Assembly (NCBI RefSeq): GCF_026155325.1
Contig: NZ_JAPFPW010000013.1
Location: 1 to 64,000 of the forward strand
DNA length: 64,000 bases
Source: Desulfobotulus pelophilus
Lineage (GTDB): Bacteria > Desulfobacterota > Desulfobacteria > Desulfobacterales > ASO4-4
Direction: 5' to 3'
The translations under genes were made by a program, and so were the position numbers. The notes under the pieces were generated by a model. It ran no database searches. It saw only the letters and a list, made by a program, of their open reading frames with translations, and was not told the DNA's origin. Positions 43,503 to 51,720 of this stretch are shown here, piece by piece (the first letter of the stretch is position 1; every line of letters starts with the position of its first letter).

Positions 43503-44201
43503 ATGTGCACAATGACTTTTCTTTCCATGAAGGTCCTTCAAGAGGCCATACAGTATTCCTTTCATAATCCTGAGGTACTTGACAACGCGCTTTGCCACTC
43601 TTCCTATGTCAATGAGCAGGCTCTGGTACTCAAAAATAATGAGCGGCTCGAGTTTCTTGGCGATGCGGTCTTAAGTCTTGTCATCGGTCATCTTCTCATG
43701 GATCATTTCAGGGATGTCCGGGAAGGGGACTTGTCCCGTATCCGCGCCAGTCTTGTGAATGAGCGGCAATTGGCAGAGGTGGCAAGGCAGCTGGATCTGG
43801 GAGCCCATATTCGTCTGGGACGCGGAGAAGTGCAGACCAATGGCCGCAACAAGGATTCCATTCTGGCCGATGCCTATGAGGCCCTTGTGGCGGCGGTTTA
43901 CAGGGATGGTGGCTTTGAGGCGGCCTTTGCTTTTGTTGCCCGTTGCTTTGGTCCCATCCTTGCCCGTCTTGATATGAGAGAAGGTATCCATGATGCCAAA
44001 AGTCGTCTTCAGGAAGAAGTGCAGATGCGGCACAAGGTGACACCTGTATACCGTATTGTTGGCGAGGAAGGGCCGGACCACGATAAAATTTTTCATGTGG
44101 AGGTGGAAGCTCACCGGCTTACTGCCAGGGGGGCCGGTAAAAGTAAGAAGCTGGCGGAACAGGATGCAGCTCGTAAAATTCTGGAAATGATGTCCCTTTA
44201 G
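43503..44201 (+). CDS. rnc: Ribonuclease III
   Basis: Double-strand RNA endonuclease for rRNA and mRNA processing. The 232 residues contain the signature ERLEFLGDAVL, the second metal segment DSILADAYEALVAAVY, and the C-terminal dsRNA-binding domain (about 160-230, with KSRLQEEVQ and KSKKLAEQDAARKIL). Three ATGs near the start (43503, 43512, 43527) lack a good ribosome site; family alignment would favour MKVLQEAIQYSF at 43527. A structured leader lies just upstream. Confidence 0.93.
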   Translation: MCTMTFLSMKVLQEAIQYSFHNPEVLDNALCHSSYVNEQALVLKNNERLEFLGDAVLSLVIGHLLMDHFRDVREGDLSRIRASLVNERQLAEVARQLDLGAHIRLGRGEVQTNGRNKDSILADAYEALVAAVYRDGGFEAAFAFVARCFGPILARLDMREGIHDAKSRLQEEVQMRHKVTPVYRIVGEEGPDHDKIFHVEVEAHRLTARGAGKSKKLAEQDAARKILEMMSL

Positions 44202-44255
44202 TCGGTATTGTTCCAGGCTTTCCCGGTCCTTTTTGGTTATACAAAGGTGGTCTGC

Positions 44256-45299
44256 TTGGTTATCTCCATTGGTAAGCCTTTTATTATTCCCCTCTTTCTC
44301 CCCCACGCGGCCTGTCCCCGCCACTGTCTGTTCTGCAACCAGAAGGCCCTGCATGCGGAGGATTTTTTGCTGGATATGCATGCATTGCGCAGGGAAAGGG
44401 ACCGTTGGCTTGCTTTTCCCAGGAACCGGCAGCGTCCTCTGGAGCTTGCTTTTTTCGGTGGTAATTTTCTGGGTCTTGGTGAATCCCGGCTGAGGGCATG
44501 TATGGATCTGGTGACGGAAGTACCGGGTGCGGGAGTCCGTTTTTCCACAAGGCCGGATACGGTATCCGAAGACTCTGTCCGGATTTGCAAGAAGGCTGGC
44601 AGGCCTGTTACGGTGGAGCTGGGAATTCAGTCTCTGGACGAGGCTGTGCTGAGACGTTCGGCACGGGGGCACGGTGTGGCTGAGGTGGCAAGAGCGGTGC
44701 AGGTTCTCAAGGATGCGGGTATCCGTACGGGGGCCCAGATGATGCTGGGCCTTCCCGGTGCTACGGAAAGCTCCGACATGGCCTCGGCCGAAAGTCTTTG
44801 TGTTTTGTCTCCCGATTTTGCCCGTGTGGCTCCCACTCTTGTCCTTGGCGGCAGTGGGCTGGCCCTTCTTTACCGCAGGGGAGCCTATAAGCCCATGAGC
44901 TTCGGAGAGGCGGTGCTGCGTTCGGCCCGCTATGTGGATCTGCTGGAAAAAAGAGGTGTTCCGGTGGTGCGTATCGGTCTTCAGACGGATACCTTTCTGG
45001 AAAACAGCATTGTGGCAGGTCCTCACCATCCTGCTTTTGGGGAATGGGTGCGCGGCCGCATGCTGGCCGACCGCGTTCTGGTTGTTCTTGCTTCCATGGG
45101 GCCTTTTTTTGCCGGTGAAGAGGTGTGCATCCGTGCAGCAGACTCCATCCGGGGGCGTATGCAGGGAATGAAAAAAAGTAATTTTCCCCTATTCTGCAAA
45201 GCCGTAGCTCCCGCCTCCCTTCGTATTCGGACAGATGCCGGTCTTCCACCTGGTTTCTGGCAGGTGGAACATCGGGGAAACCTTACAGGCCCTGCTTGA
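44256..45299 (+). CDS. Radical SAM protein (Elp3-like fold)
   Basis: A 347-residue radical SAM enzyme. The TTG at 44256 follows AAAGGTGG; the frame opens at 44208. The cluster motif CPRHCLFC lies near residue 20, followed by FFGGNFLGLG, VELGIQSLDEAVLRRSARGH and GAQMMLGLPG, as in the Elp3/oxygen-independent coproporphyrinogen-like group. There is no acetyltransferase domain, so it is not full Elp3. The reaction is unknown. Its 3' end overlaps the convergent pbp1A gene by 17 bases. Confidence 0.87.
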   Translation: MVISIGKPFIIPLFLPHAACPRHCLFCNQKALHAEDFLLDMHALRRERDRWLAFPRNRQRPLELAFFGGNFLGLGESRLRACMDLVTEVPGAGVRFSTRPDTVSEDSVRICKKAGRPVTVELGIQSLDEAVLRRSARGHGVAEVARAVQVLKDAGIRTGAQMMLGLPGATESSDMASAESLCVLSPDFARVAPTLVLGGSGLALLYRRGAYKPMSFGEAVLRSARYVDLLEKRGVPVVRIGLQTDTFLENSIVAGPHHPAFGEWVRGRMLADRVLVVLASMGPFFAGEEVCIRAADSIRGRMQGMKKSNFPLFCKAVAPASLRIRTDAGLPPGFWQVEHRGNLTGPA

Positions 45300-47679
45300 A
45301 AAAGTCCTTTTCGTCTTCAATCTGGCCGGATCTCGGCGTAAACTCTACGGGTTCATTTCCTTTCTGGAAAAATTCAAACGCTGAAGATTTGGATTCGGCA
45401 ATGGGAAGAAGGCCCGTTTCCGTGTCGATTTTTACGGTTACGATACCCGGAGGCGCCGGTGGGAAAGATGTGGGCGGCAGGTTTTCATGGGCGGCCTCCA
45501 TGAAATCCACCCATATGGGAGCGGCCGCTCTGGAGCCGGTTTCGCCTTCGCCAAGGGAGGCTTCATCATCAAAGCCAACCCATACTCCTGTGATCAACTG
45601 AGGGGTATAACCCACAAACCAGGCGTCCTGCAGCTCATTTGTGGACCCTGTTTTGGCGGCAACGGGCCAGCCTTTGCGGCTGAGGGTGCGGGCCCTCCAT
45701 CCGGTTCCGTTGCTGACGGCTGTTTCCAGCAGGCTAGTCATGAGAAAGGCCGTTTCCTCGGAAAGAACCTTTTCATGAAAGGGTCGGTTGTTTTCCAGCA
45801 GATTCCCGTCCCTGTCTTCTATGCGGTTGATGAATACGGGATCGGCAAGCTTACCCTGGTTGGCAAAAACCCCGTAGGCATTGACCAGCTCAAGAAGGGA
45901 GTGGCCGGAAGAGCCAAGTGCTATGGAAAGATCTCTGTTGATGGGTGAGGTCAGGCCCAGTTTGCGGACATAACCCAGAGTATAATCCATACCGATATCT
46001 TCCATAATTTTGATGGTGATAACGTTTCTGGATTTGTTGAGGGCCTCCCTGAGCATGGTGGGACCGTAAAAGGTATCCTGATAGTTTTTGGGTTTCCATG
46101 TGAAGTCTCTGGTCTCATCACGGAAGACAAAGGCATTGTCCACAATAATGGAGGCAGGGGTGTATCCCTTATCCAGGGCAGCCGCATAAATAAAGGGCTT
46201 GAAGGAGGAGCCCGCCTGTCTTCTGGACTGGATGGCGCGGTTGAACTGGCTGTCTCTGAAATCCCTTCCCCCCATCATGGCACGGACTTTTCCCGTTCCG
46301 ACTTCCATGCAGAGCAGGGCCGCCTGGGCCTTGGGTATCTGTTCGAGGCGCAGATCCCAGATTCCGTTTTCCTGTTTTTCTACCAGACGGACAAGGATTT
46401 CATCACCCACCTTCAGGGCATCTCCGGGTCTCTGGATGCGGATATCGTAGTAGGCGACCTCCGGATTCGGTCTGCGTGCCCAGCGCATGGTTGAAAGGGG
46501 TATCTCACCGGTATGTTTTCCAAAACGAACCCGGGTTTTCTGGCCCTGATTGTCTACATGAACTACAATGGCGCGGGTGATCATGTTGGTTTTCACAGGT
46601 GTTTCTCCGGAGTCCTCTCCTATGGAAGCCACAGCAGCCTCTATGCCGGCAACACCCACATTGCTCAGGGGGCCTCGGTATCCCTGCCGTTTGTCAAGGT
46701 CGGCCAGACCTTTGAGGATGGCTTTTTCTGCTTCTCTCTGGATGGAAAGATTCAAAGCCGTATGAATCTGCAGGCCTTCTTCATAAAGGGTTTTTTCTCC
46801 GTAACGCTGCAGCACGTACTGGCGGACATATTCTGTATAATAAGGGGCCATTTCGATATAGAGGTTCTGGCGGGGGTAAATGGAGAGTTTTTCTTCTCTG
46901 GCTGTTTCTGCTTCTTCCTGGGATAGGATGCCGCCGCTTACCATCCGTGACAGTACATACAGCTGGCGTTCCCTGGCCCTTTCCGGATGGCGGAAGGGGG
47001 AGTAGCGGCTCGGGGCCTGGGGCAGGCCTGCCAGTATGGCCGCCTGGGCAAGGGAAAGATCTCTGGCTGAAACGCCGAAGTAATTCTGGGCGGCGGCTTC
47101 AACCCCATAGGCTCCGTGGCCCAGAAAAATCTGATTCAGATAGAGATGGAGAATTTCTTCTTTTTCAAGGTAGCGTTCAATGCGGTAGGCCAGTATGGCT
47201 TCCCGCATTTTTCTGGCATAGCTGCGTTCCGGAGTCAGAAAAAAGGACTTGGCTACCTGCTGGGTAATGGTGCTGCCGCCCTGCACGATGTTGCTGGCCT
47301 GGATGTTTTTGATGAATGCACGCAGAATACCCTGGGGATCAATGCCCCTGTGCTGAAAAAACCGGGAATCTTCAGCGGCAAGGAAGGCTTCGATCAGGTG
47401 ATCCGGCATATCCGAAAGGGAAATCACAATACGTCGTTCCCTGAAAAATTCGGCAACAATGGTGCCGTCTTCCGCATACACCGTTGAGATGGCAGGAGGA
47501 CGGTAGGCCTTGAGGGCAGAAACGGAAGGAAGATCTTTGGAAAAGTAGAAGAAAGCGGTACCAGCCAGCCCTGCCGCTGCGGCAGAGCAGACGAAAATGG
47601 TTATGAAAAACCATTTGATTATAGATATGAATCGGCCCCTGGGAGGGCTGGTGCGGCGGTTTCGGTGATGGGAGCTCAT
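45283..47679 (-). CDS. Penicillin-binding protein 1A, bifunctional
   Basis: Class A PBP that polymerises and cross-links peptidoglycan. The 798 residues have an N-terminal membrane anchor (about 22-45), the GT51 transglycosylase motifs EDSRFFQHRGID and GGSTITQQVAK, and a transpeptidase domain with the active Ser in AGSSFKPF, SRN, and AAKTGST. An OB-like insert lies between the two (about 380-480). The C-terminus ends in a short tail after the PBP domain. Monocistronic, convergent with the radical SAM gene. Confidence 0.95.
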   Translation of the reverse strand: MSSHHRNRRTSPPRGRFISIIKWFFITIFVCSAAAAGLAGTAFFYFSKDLPSVSALKAYRPPAISTVYAEDGTIVAEFFRERRIVISLSDMPDHLIEAFLAAEDSRFFQHRGIDPQGILRAFIKNIQASNIVQGGSTITQQVAKSFFLTPERSYARKMREAILAYRIERYLEKEEILHLYLNQIFLGHGAYGVEAAAQNYFGVSARDLSLAQAAILAGLPQAPSRYSPFRHPERARERQLYVLSRMVSGGILSQEEAETAREEKLSIYPRQNLYIEMAPYYTEYVRQYVLQRYGEKTLYEEGLQIHTALNLSIQREAEKAILKGLADLDKRQGYRGPLSNVGVAGIEAAVASIGEDSGETPVKTNMITRAIVVHVDNQGQKTRVRFGKHTGEIPLSTMRWARRPNPEVAYYDIRIQRPGDALKVGDEILVRLVEKQENGIWDLRLEQIPKAQAALLCMEVGTGKVRAMMGGRDFRDSQFNRAIQSRRQAGSSFKPFIYAAALDKGYTPASIIVDNAFVFRDETRDFTWKPKNYQDTFYGPTMLREALNKSRNVITIKIMEDIGMDYTLGYVRKLGLTSPINRDLSIALGSSGHSLLELVNAYGVFANQGKLADPVFINRIEDRDGNLLENNRPFHEKVLSEETAFLMTSLLETAVSNGTGWRARTLSRKGWPVAAKTGSTNELQDAWFVGYTPQLITGVWVGFDDEASLGEGETGSRAAAPIWVDFMEAAHENLPPTSFPPAPPGIVTVKIDTETGLLPIAESKSSAFEFFQKGNEPVEFTPRSGQIEDEKDFFKQGL

Positions 47680-48184
47680 GGATTAGTCTGCTCTCTTATG
47701 TCGGGTTGGTGAAAGTGGTGAAAAAGGCTATGCGGATTTCCAGTGATAAAAAATCATACCTGATGGTTTTCGTAGCAGATTCGGTCTTCCGGGGCAAGGA
47801 TGGGCTTGGGGAGGAGCGGGATCGTTTGACAGGTCCGGGACAGGCAGAGTAGATAATATAAGCAAAAAGGTAACTGTTCAGCACAATTTCCCTTTGGCAA
47901 ATCGAATACCTTTCATCAGGTGCATAGACAACCGGGCCATTTATTCGAGACGCAATCCGGAACTCAAGCTGAAAAGCCCAAGCCCCTTTGCGGGAGCAGA
48001 AATGTTTAAGGATTTTGAGTGCCGGAATCCGAAACGATGGCAATGTTACTCACAAACAGCCCTATTGTCTTTTGCTAAAACTAAGGCTTTGAAAGTAATA
48101 AAAAATATTTCAGGATAAAATGTGCTGAACAAGTACGCAAAAAGAATCTTTATATAGCATAGGGAAAGGGCAGGAGCGTATACT
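47680..48184. other. Gene-poor region with perfect 11-bp terminal inverted repeats
   Basis: About 500 bases with no credible gene. TGTTCAGCACA (47875-47885) and TGTGCTGAACA (48121-48131) are perfect inverted copies bounding 257 bp. No flanking target duplication of clear length is visible (GTAAC left, AGTAC right). The inside has only short open frames without ribosome sites. It could be a decayed MITE or a pair of operator half-sites. Confidence 0.35.
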
Positions 48185-48562
48185 ATGAAGGTGGATTTTG
48201 GGAAGTGTGGAGGGCTGGTTCCTGTGATTGCACAGGATGTGCACTCCGGTGAGGTTCTGATGCTGGCCTATATGAATGAGGCTGCCCTGCAGAAAACCCT
48301 TGAAACAGGAAAGGCTACCTATTTCAGCCGCTCGAAAAATCGTCTGTGGGTAAAGGGAGAATCTTCGGGCCATGAGCAGGAGGTGAAGGAAATACGGGTC
48401 GACTGCGATGGAGATACCCTGCTGCTGCGGGTGGTTCAGAAGGGTGGAGCGGCCTGTCATACGGGCTATGCTTCCTGTTTTCACCACCGTATCCAGGCCG
48501 ATGGCGGAACGGAAGTGCTGGGATTGCCTGTTTTTGACCCCGAAAAGGTGTATGGTAAGTAG
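48185..48562 (+). CDS. hisI: Phosphoribosyl-AMP cyclohydrolase
   Basis: Third step of histidine synthesis: opens the purine ring of phosphoribosyl-AMP. The 125 residues show [23 protein letters not shown] with the zinc/magnesium ligands in [13 protein letters not shown] and the Cys pair in [14 protein letters not shown]. It is the monofunctional type without a HisE domain. It starts after AGGAG and stands apart from other his genes in this window. Confidence 0.95.
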   Translation: MKVDFGKCGGLVPVIAQDVHSGEVLMLAYMNEAALQKTLETGKATYFSRSKNRLWVKGESSGHEQEVKEIRVDCDGDTLLLRVVQKGGAACHTGYASCFHHRIQADGGTEVLGLPVFDPEKVYGK

Positions 48563-48624
48563 CTTTTGTGTTTTTGGGGTGAGCTTTTTTGAAGACGAAC
48601 CGTGAGATGAAGAAGGAATTTTTT

Positions 48625-49224
48625 ATGCATATCCGCTCCGCAGAGTTTATCACCAGTGCCGTTAAGGCTGCCCAGTATCCACCGCCGGATTTTCCGGAGG
48701 TGGCTTTTGTGGGGCGCTCCAATGTGGGAAAGTCTTCCATGATCAACTGCCTTGTTCAGCGAAAAAGCCTTGTTAAAACCAGTCAGACTCCCGGTAAAAC
48801 TCAGCTTGTGAATTTTTTTCTGGTGAATGAATGCATGCGTCTTGTGGATCTGCCTGGTTATGGCTACGCAAAGGCTCCTAAAGATGTACAGCGGCAGTGG
48901 GGTCCCATGATTGAGGGCTACATTGTTGACAGGCCTAATCTTTGTGGCCTTTTTCTTCTGATGGACATCCGCAGGGATGTGCGTGAGGAGGAGGAAAGGA
49001 TACTGGAGTGGCTGGTATCCCGGCGTATGCCCGTACGTCTCGTCTTGACGAAAACGGATAAATTCAGTCGCTCTGCCGGTATGGCCCGTGTGCAGGCGCT
49101 GGTAAAACAGACAGGTCTCCGTGCCGGTGATTTCATACTGTTCTCATCCAAAACCCGCCAGGGCCGGGAGGATGTATGGCAGTGGATTTCTTCCATGACC
49201 GGTATTCATGAAGAAGCCTTATAA
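48625..49224 (+). CDS. engB: Ribosome biogenesis GTP-binding protein EngB/YsxC
   Basis: GTPase needed for assembly of the large ribosomal subunit. I chose ATG 48625 after AAGGA, giving 199 residues, the usual size; the frame opens earlier at 48589. G1 is GRSNVGKSS, G2 around TPGKTQ, G3 VDLPGYGYA, G4 LTKTDK and G5 in SSKT. Directly followed by era, 17 bases later, so ribosome assembly genes are grouped. Confidence 0.95.
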   Translation: MHIRSAEFITSAVKAAQYPPPDFPEVAFVGRSNVGKSSMINCLVQRKSLVKTSQTPGKTQLVNFFLVNECMRLVDLPGYGYAKAPKDVQRQWGPMIEGYIVDRPNLCGLFLLMDIRRDVREEEERILEWLVSRRMPVRLVLTKTDKFSRSAGMARVQALVKQTGLRAGDFILFSSKTRQGREDVWQWISSMTGIHEEAL

Positions 49225-49241
49225 TCCAGGGAAATTATCTT

Positions 49242-50138
49242 ATGTCATCAGCCGCTTCTTTTTATTCGGGTTTTGTTGCCATTATCGGAGCGCCCAACGC
49301 GGGAAAGTCTACTCTGATGAATCGTCTCATCGGGGAGAAAATAGCCATAACCTCCAAAAAACCGCAAACCACAAGAAACCGCATTCTGGGTATAGTGCAT
49401 CGTCCTTTTTCCCAGTTGGCCTTTGTGGATACGCCGGGTGTTCACCGAACATCGAAAATACTGAATCGCCGCATTGTTGATGCTGCACTGGCCGCAACCA
49501 CCGATGCGGACCTTGTTCTCTGGCTGATGGATGTGAGCCGCAGCGCTGAGGAGGAAAACAGCCTGATACTGGAACATCTGCAAAGCTGCTCCAAGCCGGT
49601 CATTCTCGCGCTGAACAAGATCGATCTGATTGCGCGGCCGGAGCTTCTTACATGGATGGAGTTATGGCATGGCCGTTTTCCTTTCCGTGAGATCGTTCCC
49701 ATTTCCGCCGTAAGTGGTGAGCAGGTGGAGGTTCTGGTGGAGGTTCTGGAAAAGTATCTGCCCGAAGGTCCGCCCCTTTTTCCCGAAGACAGCCTGACGG
49801 ACAAGTCTGTGGGCTTTATTGTTTCCGAACTGATACGGGAAAAGGTTTTGCGGCGTACGGGTGAAGAAATTCCCTATTCCATAGCTGTGACCATTGAATC
49901 CTTTAAAGGTGAGGGAGAAGGTGAAAAAGCCGAGATCCATGCGGCCATCCATGTGGACAGGGAGTCTCAGAAAGGTATTCTGATTGGTAAGGGGGGGAGC
50001 CGTCTGAAAGAGATCGGCACCGATGCCAGAAGGGATATCGAAGCTCTTATGGGTAAAAAAGTGTTTTTAAAGCTATTTGTGCGGGTCCAGAAAAACTGGA
50101 CACGGGACGCAAAGGCCATGGAACGTTTCGGGTATTAA
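49242..50138 (+). CDS. era: GTPase Era
   Basis: Assembly factor of the 30S subunit that binds the 3' end of 16S rRNA. The 298 residues have G1 GAPNAGKST, G3 DTPGVH, G4 NKID, and the C-terminal KH domain with ILIGKGGSRLKEIG. It follows engB. In many bacteria it lies beside rnc, which here is 5 kb upstream. A structured region of 290 bases follows the stop. Confidence 0.96.
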   Translation: MSSAASFYSGFVAIIGAPNAGKSTLMNRLIGEKIAITSKKPQTTRNRILGIVHRPFSQLAFVDTPGVHRTSKILNRRIVDAALAATTDADLVLWLMDVSRSAEEENSLILEHLQSCSKPVILALNKIDLIARPELLTWMELWHGRFPFREIVPISAVSGEQVEVLVEVLEKYLPEGPPLFPEDSLTDKSVGFIVSELIREKVLRRTGEEIPYSIAVTIESFKGEGEGEKAEIHAAIHVDRESQKGILIGKGGSRLKEIGTDARRDIEALMGKKVFLKLFVRVQKNWTRDAKAMERFGY

Positions 50139-50428
50139 GGGTATTCCCATGAAAATGGAGGCATTGTTTGCCCCGCTCTTCGGTGGGAGAGGGGCCTGCC
50201 TGTCACACAGGCCCGGAGACTAAGCTTCTGGAGTAAGGAACCGTTTGTTGGCCTGAGTGTCGGGGTGAAGCCAAAAGGGATGCGGGAGCGGCCTTGATCC
50301 CACGCTGGAGCAAGGGTTTGCTGAAAGCTGTGGGTTGCTGGCCTTCTGAGAGGGGCGCTGGGAAAGATTGTCTGTCGGGCAGATTATCCCCTGAAGTAGT
50401 CTGTCTGTACCTGTAGGGAAGGACCGTT
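50139..50428 (+). ncRNA. Candidate structured RNA between era and the HNH gene
   Basis: About 290 gene-free bases with many stems. GGGCCTG (50192-50198) pairs with CAGGCCC (50208-50214). From 50217, AGACTA-AG-CTTC pairs with GAAG-TAGTCT ending at 50402 (ten pairs with a two-base bulge), closing a 186-nt domain. Inside it are TTGGC/GCCAA, GGGAT/ATCCC, AGCAA/TTGCT and TCTG/CAGA hairpins. No T-run follows. I cannot name a family; the closed, multi-branched form resembles a stable small RNA or a riboswitch-like leader. Confidence 0.35.
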
Positions 50429-50737
50429 ATGGATCATCACTGGTTTGAAGATGATGTGTTTGTCAAAAAAGAAAGGCAGAAGGCCCGGGAGCTGCGTCAG
50501 TCCCAGTGGTGGAAGCGCCAGTGCTCAAGGGGTGTCTGTCACTATTGCGGTTTCCCGACTCCCGCTGCCGATCTTACCATGGATCATGTTATACCCCTTG
50601 CACGGGGAGGCCGGAGCACCCGGGGCAATGTGGTGCCTGCCTGCAAGGCCTGCAACACCAAAAAAAAACAGCTCCTGCCCATGGAGTGGGAAGAGTGGCT
50701 TACAAAGTCAGGCAGCTTCTCTTCGGATGGCGGATAG
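50429..50737 (+). CDS. HNH endonuclease domain protein
   Basis: A 102-residue HNH protein: CHYCGFPTPAADLTMDHVIP with the catalytic His in MDHVIPLARGG, then the Asn in GNVVPACKACN. Two CxxC pairs (CHYC, CKAC) hold a structural zinc. It starts after AAGGA. Such short HNH proteins can be nucleases of unknown target; nothing in the neighbours points to a phage or restriction system. A strong terminator follows. Confidence 0.87.
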   Translation: MDHHWFEDDVFVKKERQKARELRQSQWWKRQCSRGVCHYCGFPTPAADLTMDHVIPLARGGRSTRGNVVPACKACNTKKKQLLPMEWEEWLTKSGSFSSDGG

Positions 50738-50768
50738 GGTTGTCAGGTTGATCCGTCTTTGAGTGGAA

Positions 50769-50813
50769 AAAAGGCTTCCGGATGAGAAAAAGGATCATCC
50801 GGAAGCCTTTTTG
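50769..50813. terminator. Strong bidirectional terminator
   Basis: AAGGCTTCCGGATGA (50771-50785) and its perfect complement (50795-50809) form a 15-bp stem with a 9-nt loop, an A-run before and T-run after. It lies between the convergent HNH gene and the hypothetical gene at 50856-51458 and suits both. Confidence 0.92.
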
Positions 50814-50855
50814 GTTTGCAGGCCTTGTGCAGCCTATGGTCCGGTGAAGGAGAAA

Positions 50856-51458
50856 TCAGCGGCAAAGCCTGTGAATGGTCTGCGCATGCCAGCGTCCCCG
50901 ACCGGAGAAGGTGGGGAAATCGTTGTCCGTGAGGTAGGCTGCAATCTGCTCGTAGGTCATGTTGTCTTTTCGGAGTTTTTCGATGAGTTTCAGAATATAT
51001 TTACGGCTGGTTTTCCGTACGTCATCTTCGCTTGTACCGAGTTCGGGAATCTGTCCGTCCTTACGGTCGGATCGTTCCGAAAGGGTTGCAGCTGGTGCGG
51101 GTGCCGGTGCAGGGGCTGGTGTGGCAATGGTCTCCATCAGCCTTTCGAGGCTGTCCGCAAGGCGCTCCAGAGCCTCTGCCTTCCGTTCCTCCGCTTCCGC
51201 TCTGCGGTCTTCCATAAAAAGGCGGTCCCTCTGGGTCTCCACAAAGGCTTCCAGGGTGCCGACCAGGGTCTGCATGGTTTCTTCCCGAACGACCGGAGCC
51301 GCATGGGGAGGCGTTCGGGGGGTTCGGCGATCCTGGCCGCTCCGTCTTTCCGAATGTCCGGTGCCGGGTGGGGTATCGTAATTACCCTTGGGTGGTTTGT
51401 TGAAGCGGCGTTCTTTCGCCGCAGTCTGGTTCCGTAAATTCTGAAGAAAATCATTCAT
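50856..51458 (-). CDS. Hypothetical protein with coiled coil, Ala-Pro linker and HTH-like end
   Basis: The 200-residue protein has a basic, proline-rich N-terminal part, a charged coiled coil (about 60-110: AEAEERKAEALERLADSLER), an Ala-Pro linker (TPAPAPAPAPAAT) and a C-terminal domain with NMTYEQIAAYLTDNDFPTFS followed by GRGRWHAQTIHRLC. That end resembles the helix-turn-helix after the catalytic domain in serine recombinases, but no recombinase domain is present. Function unknown; DNA binding is inferred. Confidence 0.7.
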   Translation of the reverse strand: MNDFLQNLRNQTAAKERRFNKPPKGNYDTPPGTGHSERRSGQDRRTPRTPPHAAPVVREETMQTLVGTLEAFVETQRDRLFMEDRRAEAEERKAEALERLADSLERLMETIATPAPAPAPAPAATLSERSDRKDGQIPELGTSEDDVRKTSRKYILKLIEKLRKDNMTYEQIAAYLTDNDFPTFSGRGRWHAQTIHRLCR

Positions 51459-51658
51459 GGAAAATCCTGTTCAAAGCTCGCTCTCTGGCGATAAAAAAAT
51501 GATATCCATCGGTAAAATGGAGAGGTAAAAAAACGTATGGTGTGAAATGTCCAGAAATTCCAATATAAGAATTTATTGCTAGGTTCATTGATATATCAGA
51601 TGAAAGGGGATGTCAATTGGCCTTGACAGCTGTATGGGTGCTTTTTTCCATAAAAATT

Positions 51659-51690
51659 GGGGGAGAAGCAGCTCATGCTGCTTCTCCCCC
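51659..51690 (-). terminator. Terminator of the FadL-like gene
   Basis: A perfect 14-bp stem (51659-51672 with 51677-51690) and a 4-nt loop. On the minus strand it is followed by AATTTTTA, a weak T-run. Confidence 0.85.
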
Positions 51691-51720
51691 GTTGGGTTTT
51701 ATGATTTTTTCCCTTTGTGT

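Noticed and set aside
43671-45029. 452-residue open frame on the minus strand
   Set aside because: Runs opposite rnc and the radical SAM gene, both with clear motifs; composition (His, Thr, Gln rich) is that of a shadow frame.
47696-48043. 115-residue minus-strand frame and a 74-residue plus-strand frame near pbp1A
   Set aside because: No ribosome site, no hydrophobic or domain pattern; region better described as gene-free.
50217-50402. Group I intron with HNH homing endonuclease
   Set aside because: AGACTA/TAGTCT recalled a P7 pairing, but the two are 174 bases apart, no P3/P8 order or guanosine site is visible, and no interrupted host gene is seen.
50170-50402. RNase P RNA, 6S RNA or tmRNA
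   Set aside because: Diagnostic segments (GAGGAAAGTCCG, tRNA-like end with CCA, 6S bubble order) are missing.
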